Notes: generated from the sequence alone by a model not told the origin. DNA of 64,000 nucleotides from Spirosoma panaciterrae DSM 21099 (GCF_000374025.1 NZ_KB893179.1:124001-188000), one strand, 5' to 3'; shown: positions 51,234-60,300, numbered from the stretch's first letter. Translations and numbers: made by a program.

Positions 51234-51834
51234 GATTGTACTGATTAACATACTGATTATAAATGGTGAAGCCTTGCTCGGTCAGCATCCCTCGTATGAA
51301 GTGATGCATGAGTTCATACTGTATTTGTTGCATGGTATACTGATCGGACGGGAATATATCGTTGTTGAAAGCTAACTCGATCTGCTCAACGCGTAGACGG
51401 GCCAAAATACCCGGATTTAAGTCAGCCCTGTATAGGCCTTGTTCAATACCTTTTTGGATATTTTCAAGAATAGACCGAAGCACTTCACCTTCTTTATATT
51501 GCTTGAATAGGGCAAATGCCTGAGGATAGTGCCGTTTCATATCGATCAGCAGGTTAGGGCTAACCTGGTCCGCGTTTTTTTGAATCATCGCCAATACGTG
51601 CATAATCTCAGCCACTGGATTTTCTGCCTCTACGGCTACGCACGCCATTGCTTTATGATCTCTACCGAATTTGTCCTGGATAACTTCCGATAAAATCTGT
51701 TCTTTATCCGTAAAATGTTGGTAGATTGTCTTTTTAGAAATCCCTAGTTGTTTTGCTATATCTTCCATCGTTACGGACCGAATACCGTACCGCCAGAATA
51801 GTCGTTCAGCCTCTGCCAGAATCCTTTGTTTCAT
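51220..51834 (-). CDS. TetR-family transcriptional regulator of the efflux operon
   Basis: A 204-residue repressor-type protein. The N-terminal DNA-binding domain reads ILAEAERLFWRYGIRSVTMEDIAKQLGISKKTIYQHFTDKEQIL, with the recognition helix in ISKKTIYQHF (about 32-41). The rest is the all-helical ligand-binding and dimerisation domain. I chose ATG at 51834; an earlier ATG at 51876 would lie inside the operator. It is the first gene of the operon with tolC, the adaptor and the permease, and a perfect inverted repeat surrounds the promoter element, which suggests autorepression relieved by an efflux substrate. Confidence 0.92.
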   Translation of the reverse strand: MKQRILAEAERLFWRYGIRSVTMEDIAKQLGISKKTIYQHFTDKEQILSEVIQDKFGRDHKAMACVAVEAENPVAEIMHVLAMIQKNADQVSPNLLIDMKRHYPQAFALFKQYKEGEVLRSILENIQKGIEQGLYRADLNPGILARLRVEQIELAFNNDIFPSDQYTMQQIQYELMHHFIRGMLTEQGFTIYNQYVNQYNHEVH

Positions 51835-51863
51835 TAAAAAAATAGAACTTTTGCCAGATGAAC

Positions 51864-51897
51864 TTCGGAAACTCAAATATAGTTCGCAGTTTCCGAA
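51864..51897 (-). promoter_or_regulatory. candidate TetR operator overlapping the efflux operon promoter
   Basis: TTCGGAAAC (51864-51872) and GTTTCCGAA (51889-51897) form a perfect inverted repeat with a 16-base spacer. The spacer contains, on the minus strand, TATATTTG (complement of 51874-51881), an exact -7 element. A dimer bound here would cover the promoter. The tetR start lies 30 bases downstream. Confidence 0.7.
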
Positions 51898-52082
51898 TTA
51901 TGTTTGTGTTATATGATGAACGGCCTAAAATGCGGAGTGAAACGACCGAAACTCCCGATGAATTTGGCTTGGTCCAGACAAACCAATGCCGATACAAGCC
52001 TATCAGCTTACAAAATATTGGCTATTAAGCTACTGAGGTAGTTCCCTTTTTATGACTTTTTCGCTGACCTGGCTACTACTTA

Positions 52083-53198
52083 TTACTGGCCAATCTCGAA
52101 GAACCGTACATCGGCCTGTACGGTGTTGAGCAGCTCACGTGTGCGCTCCGGTCGGGCGTCTGTAATGAAGATCTGACCAAATGCCCCCTCATCCATCTGC
52201 TGAATCAGTTTGCTGATGCGTCGGTCGTCCAGCTTGTCAAAGATGTCATCCAGCAATAGAATGGGCTTAACACCCTTTTCGGCTTCGAGTGAATCAAACT
52301 GGGCCAGCTTCAGGGCAATCACGAAGGTTTTCTGCTGCCCCTGCGACCCAAATTTTTTCAGAGGTACCTGCTGCCCGCTCCCATTATCAATCAGAAATAC
52401 ATAATCGTCTTTATGAACACCCATTGTGGTTCGCTGTAAAACCGTATCGCGTCGACGAAAATGGCGAAACTCCTCTGCGAAACCCGGATTGCTCACTTCC
52501 GATTCGTACACGATGAAGACTTCTTCCCGACCATCGCTCAGGTAGGCATAGTGCTCACGAAAGCCGGGCATAAATTCCTCGACAAACTTTTTTCGGCGGT
52601 CATGGATTTTCTGACCCAGATCCAGCAGCGGATAATCGTAAGTATCCAGCATGTCGTTGTCGACCTGGTTTCGGTCAGCAAACAGTTTGAGAAGGCTATT
52701 CCGTTGTTTCAGAATCTGCTGGTACATCAAATAATTCTGTAAGTATTCAGCATCCATCTGCGAAAGAACCCCATCAAAAAACTGCCGTCGTTCTTCGCTA
52801 TGCTCGCGTACCAGATCGGTGTCATTCGGAGCGATCAGCACAACCGGGAAACGGCCGATGTGCTCACTGAAGCGTTCATATGGCTTTTTATCGGCCATCA
52901 GCACTTTGCGCTGCCCTCTCTGCACGCTGATTGTGATTTGCACCCGAGCCGGATGGTTACTGTACTCGTGTTCCTCGAAAATGCCATCCAGCATAAAATA
53001 ATCTGCATCGTGCAGAATACTAAATGCATCCTGATTCTGAAACGCACTTTTGCTCAGCGCCAGAAAATAAACGGCATCAAGTAAATTGGTCTTACCGCTT
53101 CCGTTAGGCCCTACAATCACATTTACCTGTTTCCCAAATGAGTATCGGGCGTCTTCGTAATTTTTAAAATTGGTCAGGCTCAGTTTTTCGAGGTACAT
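52083..53198 (-). CDS. recF: DNA repair/replication protein RecF
   Basis: RecF binds gapped DNA and, with RecO and RecR, loads RecA. The 371-residue SMC-like ATPase has Walker A GPNGSGKTNLLDA (30-42), LSLTNFKNYEDA at the N-terminus, the ABC signature KKFGSQGQQKT and Walker B ILLLDDIFDKLDDRR. I chose ATG at 53198 (MYLEKLSLTNFKNY), where family similarity begins. In many bacteria recF lies near dnaA and the origin, but dnaA and dnaN are not in this window. It is divergent from pdhA, with about 190 bases between them. Confidence 0.96.
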   Translation of the reverse strand: MYLEKLSLTNFKNYEDARYSFGKQVNVIVGPNGSGKTNLLDAVYFLALSKSAFQNQDAFSILHDADYFMLDGIFEEHEYSNHPARVQITISVQRGQRKVLMADKKPYERFSEHIGRFPVVLIAPNDTDLVREHSEERRQFFDGVLSQMDAEYLQNYLMYQQILKQRNSLLKLFADRNQVDNDMLDTYDYPLLDLGQKIHDRRKKFVEEFMPGFREHYAYLSDGREEVFIVYESEVSNPGFAEEFRHFRRRDTVLQRTTMGVHKDDYVFLIDNGSGQQVPLKKFGSQGQQKTFVIALKLAQFDSLEAEKGVKPILLLDDIFDKLDDRRISKLIQQMDEGAFGQIFITDARPERTRELLNTVQADVRFFEIGQ

Positions 53199-53277
53199 AG
53201 ATGTAGCGCATAACGCGATAATGCGTAATTTCGCGGCAGTCAATTGCTTGTTTGATCGAGCAATTTGATATTGGCAA

Positions 53278-53285
53278 CAAAGATA
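53278..53285 (-). promoter_or_regulatory. -7 promoter element of recF
   Basis: The minus strand reads TATCTTTG, an exact TAnnTTTG, about 80 bases before the recF ATG. No good -33 TTTG was found upstream of it. Confidence 0.45.
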
Positions 53286-53389
53286 CAGTCGGTTTGTTGT
53301 AGAAACAGACTCTCTATTCTGTTGACATCGTCTGGATAATTGACATTACCAATCGCCGGCGATTGTCGATTTTATCGAACATACTCCTC

Positions 53390-54448
53390 ATGGCAAGCGT
53401 CAAAGAGAAACCCTCGGAAGGGAAACCCAACAAAAATGGTCAGGCTCCGGCAGCCGCAAAAATGCAGCATCCGAAAGAGCGGTATATGTACTGGTATGAG
53501 TCGATGCAGTTGCAACGGAAGTTCGAGGAGAAAGCCGGGCAACTCTACGGTCAACAAAAAATTCGGGGCTTCTGTCATCTTTACATTGGTCAGGAAGCCT
53601 GCTCTTCCGGCTCTTACTCAGCATTGACCAAAGATGACAAATGGATAACTGCTTACCGTGACCACGGTATCCCACTCGCGCTGGGCTCCGACCCTAAAGC
53701 AGTCATGGCCGAGTTATTCGCCAAGCAAACCGGCTCGTCGAAAGGGAAAGGCGGTTCGATGCACATCTTCGACAAGTCGGTCAATTTTATGGGCGGACAT
53801 GGCATCGTTGGTGCGCAAATCCCAATGGGTGCCGGTATTGGTTTCGCCGAAAAATATAACAAGACCAAAAACCTTTGTATCACCTTCATGGGCGATGGTG
53901 CCGTTCGGCAGGGTGCTTTGCACGAAGCGTTCAACATGGCTATGCTCTGGAAAATCCCCGTCATTTTCGTCGTTGAAAATAATGGGTATGCGATGGGCAC
54001 TTCCGTAGCGCGTACATCGAACGTTACGGAGCTTTACACCCTTGCAGAAGCTTACGATATGCCTGCTGAGCCAGTGGATGCTATGAGCGTTGAAGCCGTT
54101 CATGAAGCCGTTAGCCGTGCGGCTGAGCGTGCTCGTGCTGGCGAAGGACCAACTTTCCTGGAGTTCCGCACGTACCGCTATCGGGGGCACTCCATGTCTG
54201 ACCCTCAGAAATATCGTTCAAAAGATGAGGTCGAAGAATACAAGCAACGTGACCCAATCGAACAGGTTAAAGCAGCGATTTTAGAGAAGGGCCTGGCCAC
54301 TGAAGAAGAGCTAGCTGCTATTGATCAGAAGATAAAGGGCATTGTGGATGAATCGGTCAAATTTGCTGAAGACTCTCCATACCCACCCGCAGAAGAAGCC
54401 TTCAAAGATGTTTACATGCAGAAGGATTACCCCTTCTTACATGAATAA
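53390..54448 (+). CDS. pdhA: pyruvate dehydrogenase E1 component, alpha subunit
   Basis: PdhA with PdhB forms the thiamine-dependent E1 that decarboxylates pyruvate. The 352-residue protein shows the thiamine diphosphate motif GDGAVRQGALHEAFNMA (from residue 168) ending in VVENN (to 198), the GGSMHIFD and HGIVGAQIPMGAG substrate segments, and the regulatory-loop-like YRYRGHSMSDPQKYR. The N-terminus has a lysine-rich extension (residues 1-25). The closely related branched-chain and acetoin E1 alpha subunits cannot be fully excluded, but the YRYRGHSMSDP stretch favours pyruvate. No pdhB or E2 gene lies next to it; a terminator follows at once, so the beta subunit is encoded elsewhere. Confidence 0.92.
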   Translation: MASVKEKPSEGKPNKNGQAPAAAKMQHPKERYMYWYESMQLQRKFEEKAGQLYGQQKIRGFCHLYIGQEACSSGSYSALTKDDKWITAYRDHGIPLALGSDPKAVMAELFAKQTGSSKGKGGSMHIFDKSVNFMGGHGIVGAQIPMGAGIGFAEKYNKTKNLCITFMGDGAVRQGALHEAFNMAMLWKIPVIFVVENNGYAMGTSVARTSNVTELYTLAEAYDMPAEPVDAMSVEAVHEAVSRAAERARAGEGPTFLEFRTYRYRGHSMSDPQKYRSKDEVEEYKQRDPIEQVKAAILEKGLATEEELAAIDQKIKGIVDESVKFAEDSPYPPAEEAFKDVYMQKDYPFLHE

Positions 54449-54467
54449 CATTGCTTATTTCCTCTTG

Positions 54468-54501
54468 AATGTCCAGGTAGTTTATCTGGACATTTTTTTT
54501 T
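54468..54501 (+). terminator. terminator of pdhA
   Basis: AATGTCCAG (54468-54476) pairs with CTGGACATT (54486-54494), followed by a run of T to 54501. It lies 20 bases past the pdhA stop. Confidence 0.88.
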
Positions 54502-54515
54502 GAACGATTTATAGT

Positions 54516-54554
54516 ATTTAATTGTATATACATTAAATGTCGATACAATTAAAT
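54516..54554. promoter_or_regulatory. candidate operator of the mhqO-mhqD operon
   Basis: ATTTAATTGTA (54516-54526) and TACAATTAAAT (54544-54554) are perfect complements with a 17-base spacer that itself holds the palindrome ACATTAAATGT (54530-54540). It lies 42 bases before the mhqO start. Nested AT-rich palindromes of this sort suit MarR-type (MhqR-like) repressors; no regulator gene is adjacent. Confidence 0.6.
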
Positions 54555-54596
54555 TAACAAAAACTAATTTCACCCTTTAACTCCATTTTCAGGATT

Positions 54597-55535
54597 ATGG
54601 AAACGCTCATCAATGGCCTTCACCACGTAACGACCCTAGCTGGCGACACCCAACGTAATGTCGATTATTATACAGATATCCTGGGGCTTCGTCTGGTCAA
54701 AAAAACCGTCAACTTCGATGCCCCCGATGTGTATCACTTGTATTATGGCAATGAAACGGGTTCACCCGGCACCATATTGACGTTCTTTCCCTATGGCGGA
54801 ATTCCTCGCGGGCGTAAGGGCGTAGGCCAATTAACATATACAGCTTTCTCTGCGCCCACTGCTTCGTTAAGTTTCTGGATGGATCGGCTACATGAACGGA
54901 ACATTCCTTACGCTGGTCCGTACAGACGATTCTCTGAAACCTATATCAGGTTCGAAGATTTCGACGGTATGGGGATCGAACTGGTCTTTACCGACGACGA
55001 TAAACGGCCAGGTTGGGATAATGGCCGAATTCCGGCAGAGTTTGCTATTCGAGGTTTTTACACCGTCACGCTGAATGAATTGCGAACCGATCGGACCATT
55101 TCGTTATTAACTGACCTGATGCAACATACACTGGTTGGAGAGGAGGAGGGGAGGTTCCGGTTTAAAGCAGGCGATGGTGGCCCCGGAAACTATGTAGATG
55201 TTTTACATTCGCCGAAAGACGTTCATGCTTTACAGGGAGCGGGTTCTGTACACCACGTTGCCTTCTCAACCGATTCTGATGAAACGCAGTTAATCATTCA
55301 ACAACAATTGGCCGAGGCTGGTTATCATGTAACACCCGTTCAGGATCGGAATTATTTTCACAGTATTTATTTCCGCGAGCCTGGTGGTATTCTATTTGAA
55401 GTGGCCACTAATCCTCCTGGATTTGCGGTTGATGAACCTGTTTCGGAATTAGGTACTGGGCTTAAACTGCCTCCTCAATACGAGGCTCGTCGGGCAAAAC
55501 TCATAACCGAATTACCCGAGATTATTGTCCGGTAA
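54597..55535 (+). CDS. mhqO: MhqO-like ring-cleaving dioxygenase (glyoxalase/VOC family)
   Basis: A 312-residue protein of two tandem VOC modules. The first begins GLHHVTTLAGDTQRNVDYYTDILGLRLVKKTVNFD (metal His at 9 or 10); the second contains SVHHVAFSTDSDETQ and ends with RDRNYF-type and REPGGILFEVATNPPGFAVDE, whose Glu is the usual third ligand. This arrangement is that of MhqO/CatE-type proteins, which in Bacillus detoxify quinones and catechols. The adjacent MhqD-like esterase makes the mhq assignment stronger. A palindromic operator precedes the gene. Confidence 0.88.
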   Translation: METLINGLHHVTTLAGDTQRNVDYYTDILGLRLVKKTVNFDAPDVYHLYYGNETGSPGTILTFFPYGGIPRGRKGVGQLTYTAFSAPTASLSFWMDRLHERNIPYAGPYRRFSETYIRFEDFDGMGIELVFTDDDKRPGWDNGRIPAEFAIRGFYTVTLNELRTDRTISLLTDLMQHTLVGEEEGRFRFKAGDGGPGNYVDVLHSPKDVHALQGAGSVHHVAFSTDSDETQLIIQQQLAEAGYHVTPVQDRNYFHSIYFREPGGILFEVATNPPGFAVDEPVSELGTGLKLPPQYEARRAKLITELPEIIVR

Positions 55536-55544
55536 TTGTTTACA

Positions 55545-55602
55545 GTTTAGGGTGAACCGATTCAGGTTAAGCACAATTAATCTGAATCGATTCACCCTAA
55601 AC
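55545..55602. repeat. 21-bp inverted repeat between mhqO and mhqD
   Basis: GTTTAGGGTGAACCGATTCAG (arm 55545-55565, given at its natural length of 21 in coordinates) and the arm 55582-55602 are reverse complements with one mismatch. The spacer is 16 bases. No T run follows. It may tune expression within the operon. Confidence 0.7.
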
Positions 55603-55619
55603 GCTTAACAAATCTTACA

Positions 55620-56267
55620 ATGCTACACAATCCTAATAATATTCGCACGGCTGGTGTTCCTCTTGAAGAAGCCTCAAAAGTAATGATCATGGTTCACGGT
55701 CGGGGCGGCTCAGCTCGTGATATCCTTTCGCTTTCCCAGTATATTCAGGATAAAGATTTTGCGTTTATTGCTCCCGAAGCTCAGGGTAACACGTGGTATC
55801 CTTATTCGTTCTTGAGCCCTATTGAAGCCAATGAGCCCTACCTCACCTCTGCTCTTGACGTACTGGCCAGCGTACGCGCTCGATTGCAAGCTGATTTTAA
55901 TTTTAAACCGACGCAGATTTACTGGTTAGGTTTTTCGCAGGGTGCTTGTTTGGCACTTGAATTTGTGGCTCGGAACGCTTCTGACTACGGTGGTGTTTTC
56001 GGATTAAGTGGTGGCCTGATTGGCCCACCTGAAACCCCCAGAGCGTATGAGGGCTCACTGTCGAATACTCCGATTTTTTTGGGTTGTAGTGATACTGATT
56101 CACACATCCCAAAAGAAAGAGTATTGGAGTCTGACGCTGTTTTTCGGAAGATGGGGGCAAAGGTTACAACTAAATTATATACAAATTTCCCGCATACAAT
56201 TAACGAAGATGAGTTAAAGATCGTTAATTTGCTTATAGCCGGAGAAGAACTTCCGGTTGGTACTTAA
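55620..56267 (+). CDS. mhqD: MhqD-like carboxylesterase/phospholipase (alpha/beta hydrolase)
   Basis: A 215-residue serine hydrolase of the phospholipase/carboxylesterase family. MVHGRGGSARDIL forms the oxyanion region, GFSQGAC holds the nucleophile Ser106, Asp lies in GCSDTDSHIP, and His in NFPHTINEDE. The same family as YodD/MhqD of Bacillus, which is induced by methylhydroquinone together with MhqO. It follows mhqO by 84 bases, most of them an inverted repeat. No signal peptide, so cytoplasmic. Natural substrate unknown. Confidence 0.88.
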   Translation: MLHNPNNIRTAGVPLEEASKVMIMVHGRGGSARDILSLSQYIQDKDFAFIAPEAQGNTWYPYSFLSPIEANEPYLTSALDVLASVRARLQADFNFKPTQIYWLGFSQGACLALEFVARNASDYGGVFGLSGGLIGPPETPRAYEGSLSNTPIFLGCSDTDSHIPKERVLESDAVFRKMGAKVTTKLYTNFPHTINEDELKIVNLLIAGEELPVGT

Positions 56268-56279
56268 CACCTGTTGCCT

Positions 56280-56576
56280 ATGAGCCAATATATGGTAGAG
56301 TTTGATCTTCCGCCTGTGATGGATGAAGGTTTCCAGAATCGGATACCTGCACAGCGGCTCAAAGTTGAGGAACTCATGGAAAAAGGATTCCTTCTGTCGT
56401 ACTCGCTTTCGATCGACCGGCAAAAACTCTGGTGCATTTTTAAAGCCGATTCTGAACTCGAAGTGTTGGAGTCAATCTCAGAGTTTCCGCTCATAAAATA
56501 CATGACTCCAATTATTACTGAGTTGATGTTCCATAACATGGTCGCGGCCCGAATACCACTTTTCTCACTGAACTAA
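56280..56576 (+). CDS. small dimeric alpha/beta-barrel-like protein in mhq operon
   Basis: A 98-residue protein (MSQYMVEFDLPPVMDEGFQ...) with the strand-helix-strand rhythm of ferredoxin-like dimeric barrels, such as muconolactone isomerase or YciI. Segments supporting this are YMVEFDLPP, LLSYSLSIDRQKLWCIFKAD, and LEVLESISEFPLIKYMTPIITEL; the last is typical of the helix after the second repeat strand. It is 12 bases after mhqD and is followed by a terminator, so it ends the operon. A role in aromatic ring-product turnover would fit, but is inference. I chose ATG at 56280 over a TTG two codons earlier. Confidence 0.7.
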   Translation: MSQYMVEFDLPPVMDEGFQNRIPAQRLKVEELMEKGFLLSYSLSIDRQKLWCIFKADSELEVLESISEFPLIKYMTPIITELMFHNMVAARIPLFSLN

Positions 56577-56585
56577 TTGGCTTGA

Positions 56586-56612
56586 AAAACCCTTCTAATT
56601 GAAGGGTTTTTT
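56586..56612 (+). terminator. terminator of the mhq operon
   Basis: AAAACCCTTC (56586-56595) pairs with GAAGGGTTTT (56601-56610) with loop TAATT and a T run. Typical intrinsic terminator, nine bases after the last gene. Confidence 0.88.
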
Positions 56613-56712
56613 ATTGGCATGGAAATTGCATTTTTTCTTTAGCATTTTACTAAAAACACGTAAGTAACCAGGCAAAAAGTGGTTACATATACTTACAAGT
56701 TATTGATAATCA

Positions 56713-56728
56713 AGTTTCACGTGAAACA
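56713..56728. promoter_or_regulatory. parS-like centromere site for ParB
   Basis: AGTTTCACGTGAAACA differs at one outer base from the bacterial parS consensus TGTTTCACGTGAAACA. The inner 14 bases (56714-56727) are a perfect palindrome, and a looser symmetry (GATAAT...ATTATC) extends outside. ParB nucleates on such sites, which cluster near the origin. No parA or parB gene lies in the window. Confidence 0.85.
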
Positions 56729-56767
56729 ATTATCACTTTTCCAAACACCCCTATTTTGTAAAAAGTC

Positions 56768-57211
56768 ATGACACCGAATGTCCTGATTAGTCAATCCGAA
56801 AAGGAGCTTGAGTCTCGATTTGCTGATGATTTCATTGCTCATGTCGATGGAAAAAAAGCGACAACACTCCGACAGTTTTATGAAGAGCTGGCCGATCTAT
56901 TAGAGATTCCAGACTTCGGATTTTCACTCGATGATTTGAACGACGCTCTGAATGATTTACGCTGGCTGGAAGATGATCGAATCATTCTATACTTCACCAA
57001 TACGGCCGACCTAATCAGTAAAGAAAGAGATCCAGTAAAGCTCAAAAATGTGTTGAGTATGCTGGATGCGACGGCCGAAGATTGGAAGTGGACAGAAGAC
57101 GAACTGGATGACAAAAAGGAAATAATTCTAGTCTTTGAAGAGAGCGATCGCATTCGAAAACTACTGGATCAGGAAGGCATCGACTACTTGGAAATATCCA
57201 AATTGAAATAG
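56768..57211 (+). CDS. barstar-like ribonuclease inhibitor family protein
   Basis: A 147-residue acidic protein. The first 90 residues follow the barstar family pattern: FIAHVDGKKATTLRQFYEELADLLEIPDFGFSLDDLNDALNDLRWLEDDRIILYF, where the usual sequence is G-x-x-I-x-T-x-x-x-F-Y-x-x-x-A-x-x-L-x-x-P-x-x-F-G-x-N-L-D-A-L-x-D. The glutamate/aspartate residues that contact ribonuclease in barstar are in this region. The C-terminal 50 residues (DWKWTEDELDDKKEIILVFEES...) are a further acidic part. No barnase-like RNase is encoded nearby, so it is an orphan or guards against incoming toxins. A parS site lies upstream. Confidence 0.8.
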   Translation: MTPNVLISQSEKELESRFADDFIAHVDGKKATTLRQFYEELADLLEIPDFGFSLDDLNDALNDLRWLEDDRIILYFTNTADLISKERDPVKLKNVLSMLDATAEDWKWTEDELDDKKEIILVFEESDRIRKLLDQEGIDYLEISKLK

Positions 57212-57256
57212 AGCCGATACGCAACAAATTTCCCGAACCTACTGTTACCTAACTAT

Positions 57257-57286
57257 GCCGCCGGAATATTTCTTCCAGCGGCTTTT
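57257..57286 (+). terminator. terminator between barstar-like gene and mfd
   Basis: GCCGCCGGAA (57257-57266) pairs with TTCCAGCGGC (57273-57282; one mismatch) followed by TTTT. Moderate intrinsic terminator. Confidence 0.65.
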
Positions 57287-57313
57287 CGTGTTTGACATAC
57301 AACCTGCATTCGC

Positions 57314-60300
57314 TTGAAACCAGACGAATTACTCGGACTTTACACCGACGATAGTTTCATTAAATTGCTGGCAGAACCCTTCAGCCGCAAACAAACCGAC
57401 GAACCGCAACGACTTCAAATCAAAGGTCTGGCGGGAAGTCTGGATGCTATCTTAGCTTCAGCAATCTATAAACTAGTAGGTGGTAACCACCTGTTCATTT
57501 TAACCGACCGCGATGAGGCAGCTTACTTTTTCAACGACCTTCAGAATCTGCTGAGTCGGGAAGTTTTACTATTCCCGATGTCGTATAAAAAACCCTATCA
57601 GTATGAGGAAATTGAGAATGCCAATGTACTGATGCGGGCAGAAGTCTTGAACAGGCTAAACCCGGCTCCAAAAGGAGGGGTGATCCTGATTGCATATCCA
57701 GAAGCACTGTCGGAGAAAGTAATCAACAAGCGCTCACTGCAGGCCAATACATTAACAATTCGGGTGGGCGAAAAACTGGATACGCACTTTGTGGCAGAGC
57801 TTCTGCAAACCTATGAATTTGAAAAAACAGATTTTGTCTACGAAGCTGGCCAGTTTTCTGTGCGCGGTGGCATTATAGATGTGTTCTCGTTTGCCAGCGA
57901 ATTTCCATATCGAATCGACTTGTTTGATGACGAGGTAGAAAGCATTCGAAAATTTAACCCAGAATCGCAGCTTTCAACCGATCCAGTCGATTTTATAAAC
58001 ATCATCCCGAACATTCAGACAAAGCTGATCGAGGAGACACGGGAACCCTTTTTCAACTTTTTACCCGCAGATACTACCGTTTGGGCCAAGGATATTGAGT
58101 TTACACTGGATATTATTGAAAACAGTTACGAAAAAGCGGAGCAGAGCTTTGCCTCCGTATTGGCGAGTAGCGGTGGTATTCAGGTAGTTTCGGGACCAAA
58201 TGAGTTATTTGAGACCCGTCGATCGTTTCTGAATGAATTAAAAAGGTTTCGCACCGTGGAATTCGGCCGGAAGTTTTATTTCAAAACAGAAGGTCGCCAG
58301 CAGTATACGTCAAAACCTCAACCATCGTTTAACAAAGACTTCAGACGATTAATTGATACGTTAGCCGATAATCAGGCAAAAGGGTTTACCAACATCATTG
58401 CAGCAGAATCGTTCAAGCAATTGGACCGTTTGCGAACAATTTTCGAAGAATTGGATCCTTTTGTAAAATTCCAGCCCATGAATATTGGGTTACGGGAGGG
58501 TTACATTGACGATATTCTGAAAATTGCCTGCTTTACCGATCACCAGATCTTTGATCGCTATTATAAGTATCGGGTTCAGGATAAGTTCTCAAAATCAAAA
58601 GCGCTTACACTACGTGAATTAAAAACTCTGCAACCCGGAGATTATGTCACCCACGTCGATCATGGCATTGGTCGATTTGCCGGTTTAGAAAAAGTAGACC
58701 ATGCTGGTAATGAGCAGGAAGCTATACGATTGATCTATCGCGACAACGATGTTTTGCTGGTGAGCATCCATAGCCTGCATAAGATTGCCAAATACAGCGG
58801 TAAGGAAGGTGGGCCACCTGTAATGAGTAAATTGGGCTCGCAGGAGTGGGAACAGAAAAAATCGCGAATTCGCAAACAGGTTAAAGATATTGCCCGCGAG
58901 TTGATTGCATTATATGCAAAACGTCGGACAGCACCTGGCTACGCTTATAGCCGTGATAGCTTCCTACAGGCAGAACTTGAATCGTCATTCCTGTATGAAG
59001 ATACCCCTGATCAGGCAAAAGCGACTAACGATATAAAAAACGACATGGAACGCCCGCACCCTATGGATCGACTGATTTGTGGTGATGTTGGGTTCGGTAA
59101 AACTGAGGTGGCTATTCGGGCTGCATTTAAAGCCGTTTCGGATAATAAACAGGTAGCTGTACTGGTTCCGACTACGATTCTAGCCATGCAACACTTTAAA
59201 ACCTTTTCAGAGCGGATGGCCGATTTTCCTGTCAAAATCGATTATATCAATCGGTTCCGTTCGGCTAGTCAGGTAAAAGAGATTGTTAAAGGCGTGGCTT
59301 CCGGCGAAATTGGCATTCTGATAGGTACCCATCGAATTGTTAATAAAGACATCAAATTCAAGGACTTAGGCCTGTTGATTATTGATGAAGAACAAAAGTT
59401 TGGGGTCAAAACAAAAGATCGATTGAAAGAAATGCGGGTAGAGGTCGATGTATTGACCCTAACCGCAACGCCTATTCCGCGAACGCTTCATTTCTCACTG
59501 ATGGGTGCTCGCGACTTATCGGTTATAGCAACCCCGCCCCCCAATCGCCAGCCTGTAACAACAGAAGTTCATCCGTATAATGAAGCCGTCATTCGGGATG
59601 CAGTCAGCTATGAGCTTCGACGCGGAGGGCAAGTTTTCTTCGTTCACAATCGAGTAAACGATATTGAATCCATTGGCAATCTGATTATGCGGCTGGTACC
59701 TGAAGCCCGCATTGGTGTAGCCCATGGACAAATGGAAGGCGATCGCCTGGAGCGAATTATGACTCGATTTATTGAAGGAGATTATGATGTACTGGTGTCA
59801 ACCAATATCATCGAATCAGGGTTAGACATTCCAAACGCGAATACGATTCTGATCAACAATGCCCACTACTTTGGTTTGTCAGATTTGCATCAGATGCGGG
59901 GTAGGGTAGGCCGGTCGAACCGTAAGGCGTTCTGCTATCTCCTAACTCCACCACCCTCAGTCCTGACAGCCGATGCCCGGAAACGACTCCAGACATTGGA
60001 AGATTTTTCTGACCTGGGAGAAGGGTTTAAAATTGCCATGCGTGATCTTGATATTCGAGGTGCAGGGAATTTGCTAGGTGCCGAACAAAGTGGATTTGTC
60101 AATGACCTTGGCTTCGAAATGTATCACAAAGTATTGGATGAAGCCATTCAGGAATTACGTGAAAATGAGTTCAAAGACTTGTTTGAAACGAAGCCCGGTG
60201 AATTGAAACTTTCATTACCCGATACGGTCATTGAAACGGATTTACAAGTGGTTATACCAGAGCGTTATGTGTCAAATATCTCGGAGCGCCTAGCGTTATA

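Noticed and set aside
53293..53350. Possible pdhA promoter (TTTG near 53293, TATTCTG near 53317)
   Set aside because: The -7 element lacks TTTG and the spacing is short; too weak to list.
53714..54190. 158-residue frame on the minus strand
   Set aside because: Antisense to pdhA; no similarity to any family and no promoter.
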